DNA from: Strongyloides papillosus
Taxonomy: Eukaryota; Nematoda; Chromadorea; Rhabditida; Strongyloididae
DNA: 64,000 nt
NCBI GenBank assembly: GCA_005656395.1
Contig: SRSI01000055.1
Span: 124,001 to 188,000 of the forward strand
Direction of reading: 5' to 3'
In this document: piece by piece, positions 22,001-32,783 of the stretch
How positions within the stretch are numbered: the stretch's first letter is position 1
Layout: each line of letters begins with the position of its first letter
Notes under the pieces: model-generated
The model's input: only the letters and a program-made list of their open reading frames with translations
The model's database searches: none
Told to the model about the DNA's origin: nothing
Made by a program: the position numbers and the translations under genes

Positions 22001-24745
22001 TTGCCATTTAATTGAGTAGTCAATCATTAACATTATTTAAAAATATTTTTACAAAATAAAAATATGCATTAATTTCAATAACAATTTGATAAAATTTTAC
22101 CATTTAATTCTTCATTCTTTTTATCAAAACTCTTCTACAAAATATCCTGTTTAAGAGAGTTACAAAGAGTGATGATTTTGATAACTTCATTATTTCAAAA
22201 TATTCATCCACATCATCCTGTCTAAATATTTCTATTTTTATCTTTACTCATCCAACTCCATTATTAAAAGTTCTCCCTCTTATTATTATAAATGGTGAGG
22301 CATCTTAAAGTTGGAGAAAAATTAAGTGACCAGGAATACTAGATTGACAAACAACAAATATTCGAGACTTGTAACACAATAATTTAATGATGTAAAAATA
22401 TATAAATTTTCAATATTTTAAATTATCATTAACAAGGAGTATACTATAAAATATAGAACATTCATAATGTACTTTTTCCTTTCCATTTAACTTTTTGTTA
22501 TACTTTTATTTTTACTAAAATATTAATATGAATATAAGTGTATATTTTTACATGCAAATGTGTTTATTTGTCAATTTTCAATTATTTAGTTTCTTGTTTT
22601 TTTTAAATTTTTTTATATTTTTTTATTGTTCCGTAAAAAAAATTAATGACTTAAGTGGAACCTTTTAAATCTTTGTCAAGTTTAACAAATGACAAAGATT
22701 CATTTTCGTAAATATTTAGGGGAATCTTTGATAAGTCCCAATGGAATGATAGAGGATATTGACAAAGTAAATGTATCATAAATGAAAAATTATAAAACTT
22801 TAAAACAACTTGTAGCAATATTATAACGTATTCTTTAACCATTTAATCTTATAAAATCTCTTTATTTAATTTAAAAAAAAAAAACTTAATTTCTCCTTTA
22901 AACTAGTAAAAGTTTCTTCTTAATAGAATTTTCCCATTAGGTAGACGTTCTAAGTATCTTATAAGAAATTTATTCTTAGAAATTATAACTTTTAAAGATA
23001 GGTGACATTTTTATTTAACTATTGATATTAAAATAAATTACAATTTAAAAAATCCATCAATCATTATAATTTATAATCCCAATCTTTTTTTCAAACATTA
23101 TAACTTTTATTTTTCATAAAACCAAATGAAAAAAGACATTTAAAAAAGTCGTATATAATTAATGACAAAACTATATATTTTTACAGTTACTGTAAATAAC
23201 GTTAATCTTCAATAAAATCTTTGGAACGCATTATATTTAACGTCCCGTGTTCTTTAAAAATAAGTCTTCATCAATCTCAAATCTAAAAAAATTTGAGCTC
23301 CTTAGTTCGTATTTTTGTCTTATCTAATTCCCTATTCTATTATATGATAGTTCAATTTATCATGAACACCATTTTTTTTATCATCTCTTTGCTTTCTATG
23401 TCAAGTTAAATTGCCATACATTATAAATGCATCTAAAATAGTTAAGGAAAAAAATAAATCTGTTAATCTTTTATTGTTTGCCATTCTTAATATGTGTATA
23501 TAACTTTTCCTGACCTTATAAAGCTAAAATTATTCTCATAATTGATGTTTTCTCTTTCTAAAACGTTCACTATTCCTTAAAGCATATTCGTAGTGTAAAT
23601 GTTAATTTTATACTTTATAATCAGGATAGGTAAAGTTTTATTGAAGTTATAGTTTCTCACAGTCATATAGTAGGTAAGCTATCATCGTGTTTGATTTAGA
23701 TACTGTATAAAATAACGTTATTTCCCAATATCTAAAGGGATACTTAATCTCATATATAAAGTCTAAAAACATATGTTCAAGAGTATATTTACTCAATTAT
23801 TTGTTACATCCCATGTGGTACTTTTTAAGATTCCAATAAAGATATCTTTTGTACTTAAATTGATAAGTCACCAACTTAAAGTACTTAAAATGTGACATTT
23901 CATGACTTTTTGAATTACATTCCCATTGGAAATGTTATTACATGAATATTATTCTTGAGTAACAACCTAATATTATGTCAAATGAATAGTCTACATTGTC
24001 CTTGTTCATATATAAAATCATCTTGAAATTCAATCTTCATATGGTTTTGGTCTTATAAAGTCCATTAACTTCATATTCATTTTCCATCTCTCATTACTTG
24101 AATCATATTGTAGTGGTAGTTAATAGAGGAGGGTGTTGTTGTTTGTTGACAATTTCATTAAACTCTCCTTCCCATTAAAAAGTTTTGATAATAAAATACA
24201 TCCAAAATTGTCTCTCTCTCACACTCAATCTATTATTACATAATGTAATTTGGAGCTATTCATATATATTTATATGTATCTACATCTTATTATTTGATAA
24301 TATTTAAGAGTTTCACTAATTGTCTTTCATTCCTAATAATGGGGCCTCGTTAGATGTTCTCCCCTCAAAATATGTCATTTTAATAAAAATATAAAGGAAA
24401 TATATAGATGAACTTTATCAGATTGAGTGATAATAACTTTATAGAAAAGGAAAAATTTATTCTGATTATTCAACAATTTTGTTAATCTTATTATTAATGT
24501 ATATTAAGAAATATGATGACAATTCTTGTACCATTGAATATATATACTCCCATTTAATCATTATCTTCTCCCCAATATAATTAAAACTTTCTTTGTTATC
24601 TATACAATATAATGAACTTTCCTTTTAAAAATTTTATTATTTCCACTAACACAAATATGGTGTTATTATATAATATATATGATAATAAATTCTTTTTTAT
24701 TTTCTTATTTTGGTTTATATTTTAAAATAATTTTTTCTTTTTTAG
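13057..24745. other. gene-poor block of 11.7 kb
   Basis: No credible protein gene is found between the dehydrogenase stop and the first certain exon of the 24.7 kb gene. The few frames of 60-90 codons (14476-14685, 20937-21122, 21171-21428, 22651-22842 on -) are Phe/Ile/Leu/Lys-rich with no domain and look like chance. The block differs from the rest of the window, where gaps are 0.3-2.7 kb. It could be long-range regulatory DNA, a long first intron (see 18348-18682), or host to unrecognised non-coding RNA. Known nematode microRNA seeds were looked for by eye and not found. Confidence 0.45.
18348..18682 (+). other. candidate distal 5' exon (UTR plus ATGAAAG) for the gene at 24.7 kb
   Basis: A strong acceptor-like tract ends in TTTCAG at 18347. 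It is followed by a locally less A+T-rich stretch and, at 18676-18682, ATGAAAG directly before a consensus donor GTAAGT. Joining this to the acceptor at 24745 (TTTTTTAG) gives ATG AAA GTT CCT AAA GTA ATG, in frame with the downstream gene. The intron would be about 6.06 kb. An open frame of about 64 codons runs from the acceptor to 18550 without an ATG, so it would be UTR. The in-frame join has a one-in-three chance of being accidental. Confidence 0.25.
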
Positions 24746-24756
24746 TTCCTAAAGTA

Positions 24757-26909
24757 ATGCAAAAGATTTCATCCTGGTTTGAAGACCACTTACCATTAAG
24801 AAGGAGACGTTCCTACGCTAGGAGAAGTGATTCATCCAAAAAAGGCAGTTACGGAAAATCATCAAAATCAGCAACACCAGCCTATAGAATAACTCCATCT
24901 AATGATATGTCTCAGTCATGTTTTGAAGGGTACCCTTCAAATTACCCTCCAAAAACATTATGTAACAATTATACATGTTGTTGTCATCAAGACCTAAATA
25001 ATATCATAATAAGTGATAGGTATAGTTCACAACAATATGTTGAACATCATAAAAACCTCCAACAAAAAAATGAAAATAAATTTGATTGTAGGATGACAAC
25101 AAGTTTTGCTGGTGTTTCATTAAATGGTAGTAAAAATTTTGGTAGACCCCTACCAAATAGGAATGATGAAAAGTTAGAAGATGAGGATGAGTATATATTA
25201 AGTCCGATTCCATTACCGAAAGGATGTTATTCTCGTAATCGGTATATTTACCCTTCATTTTCATCTAAAAATATGAGTCAATCAATGATACATAATACAT
25301 CATCATCCTTAGGTTACTCAAACACACTCCACACAACTGCCTCATTTAGACAGGTTTGTTTCTAATTTTTATATACTTTTTTATCATTATTTTTTATTAA
25401 AGAGTATTCGTACAAATCCATGGATTAACCGACCTAAACCAACAATACTTGGAAATAATAATATTTTTGTTGGACAGCAATCTAGTAATCATATAAATAA
25501 AACTATTAACGGACAATTAAATAAAAATATGATAATAGAGGGTGAAAAAAATAAATTATCTAATGCAAATGTAATAAAAAAGCCAAATCTTGAAATGTTA
25601 TATGCTTCAATGGATAGAGGAGCATCATTACGTGTTAAATCTCTAGATGAATCAACATGTAGCTCTGGTTATGGTTCACAGGATAGCAGGTTAGTATATA
25701 TTGATATCATTTAATTTCTACAATTCTGTTTCTCATTAAACACATTATTTCCTATTTTCTTTTTTATTATATCATCAAAATAATTCCTCTTTATACTATA
25801 TATATTGAAATAGAAAAATTTCTCTATTAACAAATATTTAGTAATTGTATATATATAGTGTATTATAGATATTGTACCTCACTTTTAATTTACATCAATT
25901 TTCCTTTTATGGAAAGATATTTTAAAAGAAAAGTATATTATTTTGAAAATATATATATATATAGTATAAGAGGTGAATGTAAACCTCTCCTTGTTTTCCT
26001 ATAAAACAGATATAATCCTTCCTCCTAAAGCATCTTTTTAATTAAAAATATATAATTTTATTTTACTTTAGTCCTGAAAGTTCTGTCCATTCTCCTAACT
26101 GGCAACAATCTTTAAAAACAGAAATTAAGCAAAGTGATAGTCAAACTTCTGGTCTATTAACAGGATCGGAATCTGAATTTACATTATATGCTGCTTCAAG
26201 GTTAAAACAAATATCCAATAATATGGATGGAAAAAATTCAACTAACTCCTCATGTCTTATTAATTATCCTTTATGTAATAAAGATGAAAGTTTCACTTCT
26301 GGTATTAGTAGCGGTTACAGTGATGAACCTATTTATCATGAGCTAGAGGTAATATTTTTTTAAATTTATTTATAAAAATTTTTTTAGATAATAAAACGTT
26401 TATCAATGCTTGAAGTAGATGAAGATTCAGAAGAATTTGGAGGTTGCTGTAGTGATACAGAACTTCTGATGATGGATACAGCTTCATCATCCTCATTTGA
26501 CTGTTCATCTCCAATTTACGCTGTTCCATTTGACGGTGATTCGACCCGTACATCGAAAAATAAGTCATTCTACGATGATGACGAACCAATCTATGCAGAT
26601 GTCGTATCACTTAAAATTGCCTCTGAAAGGGATACTCCATCACCTCAACCAATAATTGATGAGAAAGCTCATCTTGAAACGGCAAAACAAATAGCTGCCA
26701 CAAGTAAGGCTGAATTTGAATTTTTAGAACAACTAGATAGACAGATAGCAGATCTTCAACAACAATCTGAAGCTATGAGAAAGTTAGTCGAGGAGGCAAG
26801 GGAAAGAGATGAAATAAGGCAGAAGAATAGACAAATATGTTTAAAAGAAATCTCTCAGTTAAGAAATATGAAATGGATTGTTAGAAATAACTTTGAACTT
26901 TGCTTATAA
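24757..26909 (+). CDS. Disordered scaffold-like protein with PIY motifs and a C-terminal coiled coil, function unknown
   Basis: Four exons, 24757-25353 (acceptor at 24745), 25403-25689, 26072-26348 and 26388-26909, join in frame to give 560 residues. The ATG at 24757 lies 11 nt after a strong TTTTTTAG, a typical spliced-leader position. The N terminus is basic (SSWFEDHLPLRRRRSYARR), then a long Ser/Asn/Pro-rich region with no fold is followed by a coiled coil over the last roughly 90 residues (EFLEQLDRQIADLQQQSEAM and beyond). Three similar tyrosine motifs occur: DEPIYHEL, SSPIYAVP and DEPIYADV. Two SSGY motifs (CSSGYGSQDSSPE, ISSGYSDEP) recall those in actin-linked scaffolds of the MTSS1 and NHS type, but I do not recognise the protein. 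An adaptor role with phosphotyrosine or SH2/SH3 partners is inference. Confidence 0.85.
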
Positions 26910-27280
26910 TAATATATATATTTTTGAGAAGACAAAAAATTCATTTTACAATTGGTATTATAACAAAAATAATAAGTGATTTTAATAAACTACAACAAGA
27001 GAAGAAATTACTTATCTCTCCAGCAAGGTGAATGTATAAAATGATAAAAAATGTTTTTTTTGGATATATGAATAATTACCAGATTTTATATATAATTTTT
27101 TTAACTTCAAGTATATTTTAAAATATTTTTATAATTTTATACATTAAATAAAGAAATAATCACTTGTGGGAATTGTTTTCATTATTTTAATAATTTTATA
27201 TCCTACTAGTCTTATTTACCATTTCGATATTAATATTAGATATATTTAAAGAATCAAAATAATTTTTATCCAATATATAT
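26910..27280. other. convergent 3' intergenic region
   Basis: A+T-rich 3' flanks of the coiled-coil gene (+) and the four-span protein gene (-). Nothing further is seen. Confidence 0.5.
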
Positions 27281-27855
27281 TCATAGGCACCTTTGACTAT
27301 TGCCTGAAACCAGACTACATGCTAATGAACCAACAAAAGCCAATGCTGAAATATTAAAAGGCCATATTGGTCCGAAATTTTTTTCAGTTTTTTCAACATT
27401 TATAAAAAAATTAAAAATGTAGTTCGTCACAGACAAACCACAAGACATACTAAATATTGATAATATTGCTATTAAAATAAGGACAACAGTTTCTATTTGA
27501 AGAGTAGCCATTTGTGGCAACATTATTTTTGAATTTTCACTAACAATTCCATATATCATTAGTATATTTGTTATAAAAACTGATACTGCAATTAGTAGAA
27601 CAAATACAGTAGACCATAACCCTGTTATTTCGTACACTGTTTGGAGTACTAAACTAATAAAAAATAACAAAAAAAGTGTATGACGTTAACAGAAAAAAAA
27701 GTATATATAAACTAACTAATTGAACTAAAGACAATTACAGATAAAGTTATCATTCCCAAAATAGCACCAATAATTGCAGCATTACGGTAATGAATTAAAC
27801 CAAAAGCCTCCTCTCCATAATAAAAAGGATAATTTCTATCAAAAATTTTGGACAT
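27281..27855 (-). CDS. Small four-span membrane protein, nematode-type, function unknown
   Basis: Exon 1 runs 27855 to 27717 and exon 2 27648 to 27281. The intron is 68 nt (27716-27649, GTTAGT donor), and the join is in phase 1, giving 168 residues. Hydrophobic spans fall at about residues 24-44 (AAIIGAILGMITLSVIVFS), 55-80, 94-117 and 145-163, with both ends short. The first span preceded by FGLIHYRNAA recalls the HVRTGA-plus-first-span start of small nematode LAPTM-like tetraspan proteins. That likeness is weak and is my inference from memory. A shorter exon 1 ending ten bases earlier, at A|GTTCAA, is also in frame but has a poorer donor. No catalytic motif is visible. Confidence 0.75.
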
Positions 27856-28525
27856 TTTAACATAAAAAATACTTTTAAGAAAAGGAGATTTTATAATTAG
27901 AAATATTGAAAATGATCTATACTTGGAATTTTAGTATTAAGACGATAAAATTTTTAACTAAGGGTAGAAATTTTCTTTTGACCCAATATCCTATTTTCGT
28001 ACAAGTTGTTTTGCGATTAAAAATTTTTGTAATATGACTAACTATTTATAAAAGCATTTTATGACTTGATTTATCATAAATCTTTGATTTTTTATTTTCT
28101 TCTTTAGTCAAATATATTATGTTCTTTGGTATATTCTATTTAACTAGGTTTATTTGCATCATATATCGGGATTATTTTAATTGCATGTAGCAAAAAAGTA
28201 TGAAAATATTTAATAAGTCTTCTGACAACTTTTAAGAGGTGATAAAAAATATTAAGTTAAATGGGAGAAAAATAATTCTTTCAAATAGCAAAAGATTATT
28301 TTTAAATAATAAGTTAAAGGTAATTGTAAGTTCAGTAAAAGTAACTTTTTGATAAGTAAACAAAATTTGAAAGGTATTTTTTGTGAACAAATAAATAAAA
28401 GTAATTTTTTTTGTTAGTGTTAAAAATAACAATTTTCTGATTGTCTCCAAGAACTTCAAATATTACTTAGTCTGTTTTTTTACATACAAGCAAATATTTG
28501 AATTGCTATTTTTATTGTTTAAAAA
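27856..28525. other. divergent intergenic region
   Basis: 0.67 kb between divergent starts of the four-span gene (-) and the tyrosine-rich peptide gene (+). The minus-strand frame at 28232-28459 is Phe/Leu/Thr low complexity and is rejected. No other element was recognised apart from the TATA box that follows. Confidence 0.5.
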
Positions 28526-28535
28526 TGGTATATAA
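28526..28535 (+). promoter_or_regulatory. TATA box of tyrosine-rich peptide gene 1
   Basis: TGGTATATAA lies 41 bp before the ATG at 28577. The identical 10-mer stands upstream of the related gene at 37727, which argues for a true, shared core promoter element. Confidence 0.6.
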
Positions 28536-28576
28536 ATAAACCTTAATTAACATTTTACTATCTAACAATTTGAGAA

Positions 28577-28860
28577 ATGAATTTTAAAGTAGTCCTTATC
28601 TTGGCATGCCTTTTTGTAACTTCAAGGGCCTTCTATTATTTTCCATATTATTACTATTACCCAACATTAAGTGTAAGTTTTTTTTCCCATTTATTTTTTA
28701 TATCTTTCAACATTTACAGTATAACTATGCTTATCCTCTCTATGGTTTCCAACCATTTTATTACTCATATATTTTTGGTTATGGAAGTAATCAAAATAAA
28801 GGAATAGAGGGTAATGAACCATCACCACCAACATCTTCACTATTCACAAATAATATATAA
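28577..28860 (+). CDS. Secreted tyrosine-rich peptide 1
   Basis: Exon 1 is 28577-28672 and exon 2 28720-28860, separated by a 47-nt intron (GTAAGT...TTTACAG) in phase 0, for 78 residues. A signal peptide (about 1-18, MNFKVVLILACLFVTSRA) is followed by AFYYFPYYYYYP. Exon 2 is Tyr-rich up to the motif GYGSNQN and ends in a polar Pro/Ser/Asn tail. The mature peptide of about 60 residues has no cysteine, so cross-linking through tyrosine, as in cuticle or eggshell material, or an antimicrobial YG-rich role are both possible but unproven. The layout, intron position and GSNQN motif match the gene at 37727. Its 3' end converges on the L2HGDH gene with 70 bp between stops. Confidence 0.85.
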
Positions 28861-28930
28861 ATATTGTTTAAACAATTTTTTATTAGTAAATTTAGAGAAA
28901 ATAAAATTTTCATCATCCATAATAAACATA

Positions 28931-30324
28931 TTAAATTTCAAATTTTTCTATAGCTTTTTCCGTAATTATGTTAGCTATGGCTAAACTACTTGTTGCTGCT
29001 GGACTAGGGGCATTACGGACGTGCAAAACACGTTCGGCAACCTTTCCAACACCTCCATCGAAAATGAAATCATCTACTAGGTCTCCGTTTTCATTGAGTG
29101 CTTGGGCTCTGACACCTGCAGGACCATACTCTACATCAGAAGCTTTGAGAGATGGAACGAATCTTTGAAGTTGTTTTACCTGAGCTGATTTTATTATACC
29201 TTTGTACATTTCAGTTAATCCGAATGTGAAATACTTGAAGACTAATTTTTGCATTCCTCTGAATGTTAGGGCGTCTACTAAATCGGGTATTGAAATATCG
29301 GTATAGGTGTAACCTTCTCGTTTGTAAGCTAAAACAGCATTTGGTCCAAGCCAAATATCTTAAAAATATACATGTAATAAAAAGTAAAAACAAAGTAAAA
29401 TACTAACCTCCATTCATTCTTGGAGTAAAATGAACTCCTAAGAATGGAAATCTTGGGTCTGGGACAGGATAAATATTAGTCCTGACTAAGCCACTCTTCT
29501 CACGCTTTAATTTTAAATACTCTCCTCTGAAAGGTAAAATCTTTGGAACTGATGAACATCCAGTCTTCTGAGCAATTCTATCAGACTGTAATCCACAAGC
29601 AGTTATGATGTATTTTGCTTCAACAGGTGAAGAGACGTTTTTAAATTGCAATTTTACAGGATAATCAGGATTACTGCTTAAAGAAACATCACTAAGTTCG
29701 TGGTTAAGTTTAACAACACCACCAACTTCTTCAAAGTCTTTGACATATTGTCTTGAGACAACCCCAAAATCAACGATTCCTGTATATGGAGACCAGATAG
29801 CCTTTAATCCCCTACAATTAGGTTCAATTTCCCTTATTTTATCCCCACTAACTAGCTCAATATTTCTACATTTATTTGTTTGAGCTCTTTTATATAAGTC
29901 CTCTAAAATAGGGATTTCATGAGGTTCCACAGCTACAATTAATTTCCCAACCCTTTTATATGGAATATTTTTTTCATCACAATACTTATAGGCAAGATCA
30001 ATTCCCTCAACACAAAGTTTAGCTTTCAATGTCCCAGGTTTATAATAAATCCCAGCATGGAGGACACCACTATTATGTCCAGTTTGATGTTTAGCAAGTA
30101 TAGATTCCTTCTCAAAAAGAGCAATTTTCAAATGTGGTTTTTCTAATTTTAATTTCCTTGCCGTGGCTGAACCAATAATCCCTCCACCGATAACAGCAAT
30201 ATCAATGCCATTAGATTGATTTAATCTTAATATTATTGATGATTATTAAATTAGAAAAAGATGTTAAAACCAACATGGAACTGGAGAGTAATTTATGTTG
30301 TACAATTGTGTTTCGAAGTAACAT
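28931..30324 (-). CDS. L2HGDH: L-2-hydroxyglutarate dehydrogenase, mitochondrial
   Basis: Three exons on the minus strand: 30324-30275, 30225-29408 and 29358-28931. The introns are 49 nt each, and both joins keep frame, for 431 residues (human about 463). The enzyme is an FAD-linked mitochondrial oxidoreductase that returns L-2-hydroxyglutarate to 2-oxoglutarate. The N terminus MLLRNTIVQHKLLSSS fits a mitochondrial leader. The dinucleotide-binding motif DIAVIGGGIIG (GxGxxG at 30-35) is followed by the family motif TGHNSGVLHAGIYY, then FLGVHFTPRMNGG|DIWLGPNAVLA and GPAGVRAQA near the end. The second exon alone has no ATG, so the small first exon, preceded by TTTTTTTAG just before the ATG, is needed. 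The donor of intron 1 (GTTGGT) is weak. Otherwise the gene looks intact. Confidence 0.93.
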
Positions 30325-31042
30325 TTTCTAAAAAAACAAATTACTTTACTACCTGTTTTTTATTTAATTGTTTAAGAAAAAGTTAATAGTCACGTTGTTA
30401 TTTGTCTTTTAAATGTTTTGATATTGAGACATCTTTCCAAGTCTGTTAAATAAATGTGTTTTAATGTTTAATATGTCAAATTAATATTACTACAAGAAGT
30501 ATGTCCTTCAATTTTTGTCATTTGTTGTTTTACTGTAAATGGTTGAATGGTCTTAAACAAGAAGTTGTTAATCAATTTCTACTCACGCATTATTCATGAT
30601 TTATCATTTTTTCAATAATTTTTATCATTGTATGGCACTATTAAGATTTAATTCTAAAGAAGGAAATTGTTCCTACGAAAGTGCAATGTGTAATTACGAA
30701 AAAAGATGCCTAACATCCATAAAAAATAAATACTTTTTTATCGGAAACTTGAGAAAGTTAAATATATTTATGTTTATATTCAAGAGTATGATGTCATTAT
30801 TTGTTGCTATCATTTTTTTTAATTTAAATGAAACTTTGAAAAAAAATAGTGGAAGAAGTGTAAAATTTAAATATAGCATAAAATAAATCAAATTTTGTTT
30901 AAAAAAGTTTACTTATCAGAATATAAATAATGTTAATTGTAATAGTAAAATTTAAAAAAACAAACGATTGTTGAACACAACTAAAGTAAAGATTAAGAAA
31001 AAATATTTTATTGAACTTTAAAGAGAATTATCAAAGAAAATA
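30325..31042. other. intergenic, no firm gene
   Basis: 0.7 kb between the L2HGDH start (-) and the small Cys-rich peptide stop (-). A 96-codon ATG frame on + (30596-30886) has four cysteines and a hydrophobic stretch, but no signal peptide, domain or homologue comes to mind. In DNA this A+T-rich, a frame of that length is expected about once per window by chance. Confidence 0.4.
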
Positions 31043-31246
31043 TTAAGTAAAAAGTAGTTTATATAGCCAATTTTTGGTTATATCAAAGTAAAAAACACAT
31101 CTGCATATACCATCTTCAAGTACTGGATACATATCGATACGGTGACAATTAAAACAATTTTCCGTCCCTGTACTACATATGATTAAAATAGGTAAAGAAA
31201 TAAAAATTATGTTGATTACTATGAATGTTAATGAATTTATCATCAT
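31043..31246 (-). CDS. Possible small secreted or membrane-tethered Cys-rich peptide
   Basis: 67 codons from a true ATG (31244-31246). A strong N-terminal hydrophobic segment (residues 5-23) reads as a signal peptide or anchor. It is followed by five cysteines in the pattern C-x6-C-x2-C-x13-C-x-C (CSTGTENCFNC ... GICRC), reminiscent of a half EGF or knottin module. The tail is short and aromatic. The ORF could be the first exon of a longer gene. The segment has somewhat higher G+C than its flanks, which supports coding. I do not recognise a family. Confidence 0.4.
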   Translation of the reverse strand: MMINSLTFIVINIIFISLPILIICSTGTENCFNCHRIDMYPVLEDGICRCVFYFDITKNWLYKLLFT

Positions 31247-31874
31247 TTTAATTATAAGAAATTTTTAATTTGATAACTTTTAAGAGAGGAAAATTTGAAT
31301 TTTGTTAATTGGATTATTTAAATTAGAAGGCCTAAGATTATTATTATGTCATATTTGTTTGAAATTTAAAGTAAACATAATAGTGGTATTATTTAATTAC
31401 TCTCAGAGGAAATTAGATTGTTAAACATGGAAACTTCTATATTATCACCATACCCAATAAAAACTATCATAGGGATTTTCATTTAAATATCCTGAAATAT
31501 ATATTTATTTTTTACCAATCTATTGTAAAAGTCAACCAAAAAATATGAAACACTTAGTAAAAATATTTATATAGTAATTTATCACTATAGTATATTATTT
31601 ATCAAAGTATCCATTTTCTTTTTATCATTAAGAATATAATCTACTATAACTTAAAGATTATTTAAACAAATTGCAATTAATTTTTTTTCTAAATGAATTT
31701 TAATATTTGTAATAACTCCACTTTATCATTGTGTTACATAAATCATAGAATTTTTAAAAGTGAGATTATAAATCAAAATACTAATAATGATGTAGTGGTT
31801 AGCGTTTCTAACCAAAATGTAGTGATAAGGAGGCATCTTCCCAAGTACTTGATTTATTTATTTTTAACTAAAAA
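31247..31874. other. intergenic, no firm gene
   Basis: Upstream flank of both the Cys-rich peptide (-) and the kelch gene (+). A 62-codon frame on + (31693-31881) overlaps the kelch ATG in another frame and has no domain. The kelch frame has TAA at 31869-31871, so no upstream coding extension is possible without splicing. Confidence 0.4.
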
Positions 31875-32783
31875 ATGGTGAAGATATTATTTGGTGGTGG
31901 TTGTATGGAGGCTGTCGAAGGTGACTGCCTGAAAACAACAACAATTTATGACAATAGGAAATTAAACTTTGAAGAGGATAGTCCTTTTAAAATACCTAGG
32001 AGAGGGGGACAATTACATAAAATTGAAGGTAAACTTATTGTTGTTGGAGGTTGCGAAGGGTACATGAAACATTTAGACAATATAGAAATTTATAATAATC
32101 ATAAATGGAGTGTTGTTGAAGATGTAAAATTACCTGGTAAAAATAGTTGTTTCTGCTCAATAAATATCAATGATACATCGGTAATCATTTTTGGGGGGTT
32201 TAATGGTAATGAATGTCTAAATGATATATATCAAATTAAAAGTCAAAATGATTTATTAGAAGTTATTAATTTACCTAAATTATGTACAAGGTTAAAAAAT
32301 GGTGGTATTTGTGGTAAAGAAAATGATCCTACCAATATTTTGTTATTTGGGGGTTGGGATGAGGAAAGGACTTTGAAAACTATATTTGAATACGATTTAG
32401 AAAAACAAAATCTTTTGATGCATGGATTAATGTGTGTTCCTTTGGAGGGTCATTCCGTAACTAATATAGGGCCACATAATAAATTTGCAATTATCAGTGG
32501 TGGTTATGATGGTATATCTGTCGTAAGTAGTATGTTTTTATATAATTACCAGGAGAAGAGTATGAAAAAATTAGATGTTTGCTTAAAAATCGCAAGAGAA
32601 AATCACTGTGGTATTTATGATGAGGAAAAAAAGTTACTCTATATAGCGAATGGCTGGAACGGATATGAAGCATTGGATAGTATTGAGATTTTCGAAATCA
32701 TCAACCAGGAACCATGGTTAATTGCAAAAAGTGAAGTTTTTTCACCAACAAAGCGTAATAAACCTTCTGTCATAATTCTTTAA
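31875..32783 (+). CDS. Kelch-repeat beta-propeller protein without BTB domain
   Basis: Single-exon frame of 302 residues. Five to six kelch blades are visible by their glycine pairs and following aromatic residues: LFGGGC, VVGGCEG...NIEIYN, IFGGFNGNECLNDIYQI, LFGGWDEERTLKTIFEYD, ISGGYDGISVVSSMFLYN and ANGWNGYEALDSIEIFEI. Kelch propellers bind other proteins. In BTB-kelch proteins they recruit substrates to Cul3 ubiquitin ligases, but no BTB or BACK domain precedes this one. A stop codon three bases before the ATG (31869-31871) fixes the start at 31875. It may be a lone propeller or the remnant of a BTB-kelch gene that lost its N-terminal part. The propeller itself is intact. Confidence 0.8.
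   Translation: MVKILFGGGCMEAVEGDCLKTTTIYDNRKLNFEEDSPFKIPRRGGQLHKIEGKLIVVGGCEGYMKHLDNIEIYNNHKWSVVEDVKLPGKNSCFCSININDTSVIIFGGFNGNECLNDIYQIKSQNDLLEVINLPKLCTRLKNGGICGKENDPTNILLFGGWDEERTLKTIFEYDLEKQNLLMHGLMCVPLEGHSVTNIGPHNKFAIISGGYDGISVVSSMFLYNYQEKSMKKLDVCLKIARENHCGIYDEEKKLLYIANGWNGYEALDSIEIFEIINQEPWLIAKSEVFSPTKRNKPSVIIL

Noticed and set aside
22651..22842. 63-codon minus-strand frame
   Set aside because: No domain or conserved-looking pattern; chance length.
25948..25963. AT dinucleotide run in an intron of the coiled-coil gene
   Set aside because: Ordinary microsatellite for such A+T-rich DNA.
30596..30886. 96-codon ATG frame with four cysteines
   Set aside because: Long enough to notice, but about one such frame is expected by chance in a window this A+T-rich. 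No signal peptide or domain, and an overlapping opposite frame of similar quality.
31797..31845. tRNA-like string (GTAGTGGTTAGCG)
   Set aside because: Resembles a tRNA D-arm, but no acceptor stem, anticodon stem or GGTTCGA T-arm follows.
31693..31881. 62-codon frame just before the kelch gene
   Set aside because: Out of frame with the kelch gene, and no intron could be found that joins them.
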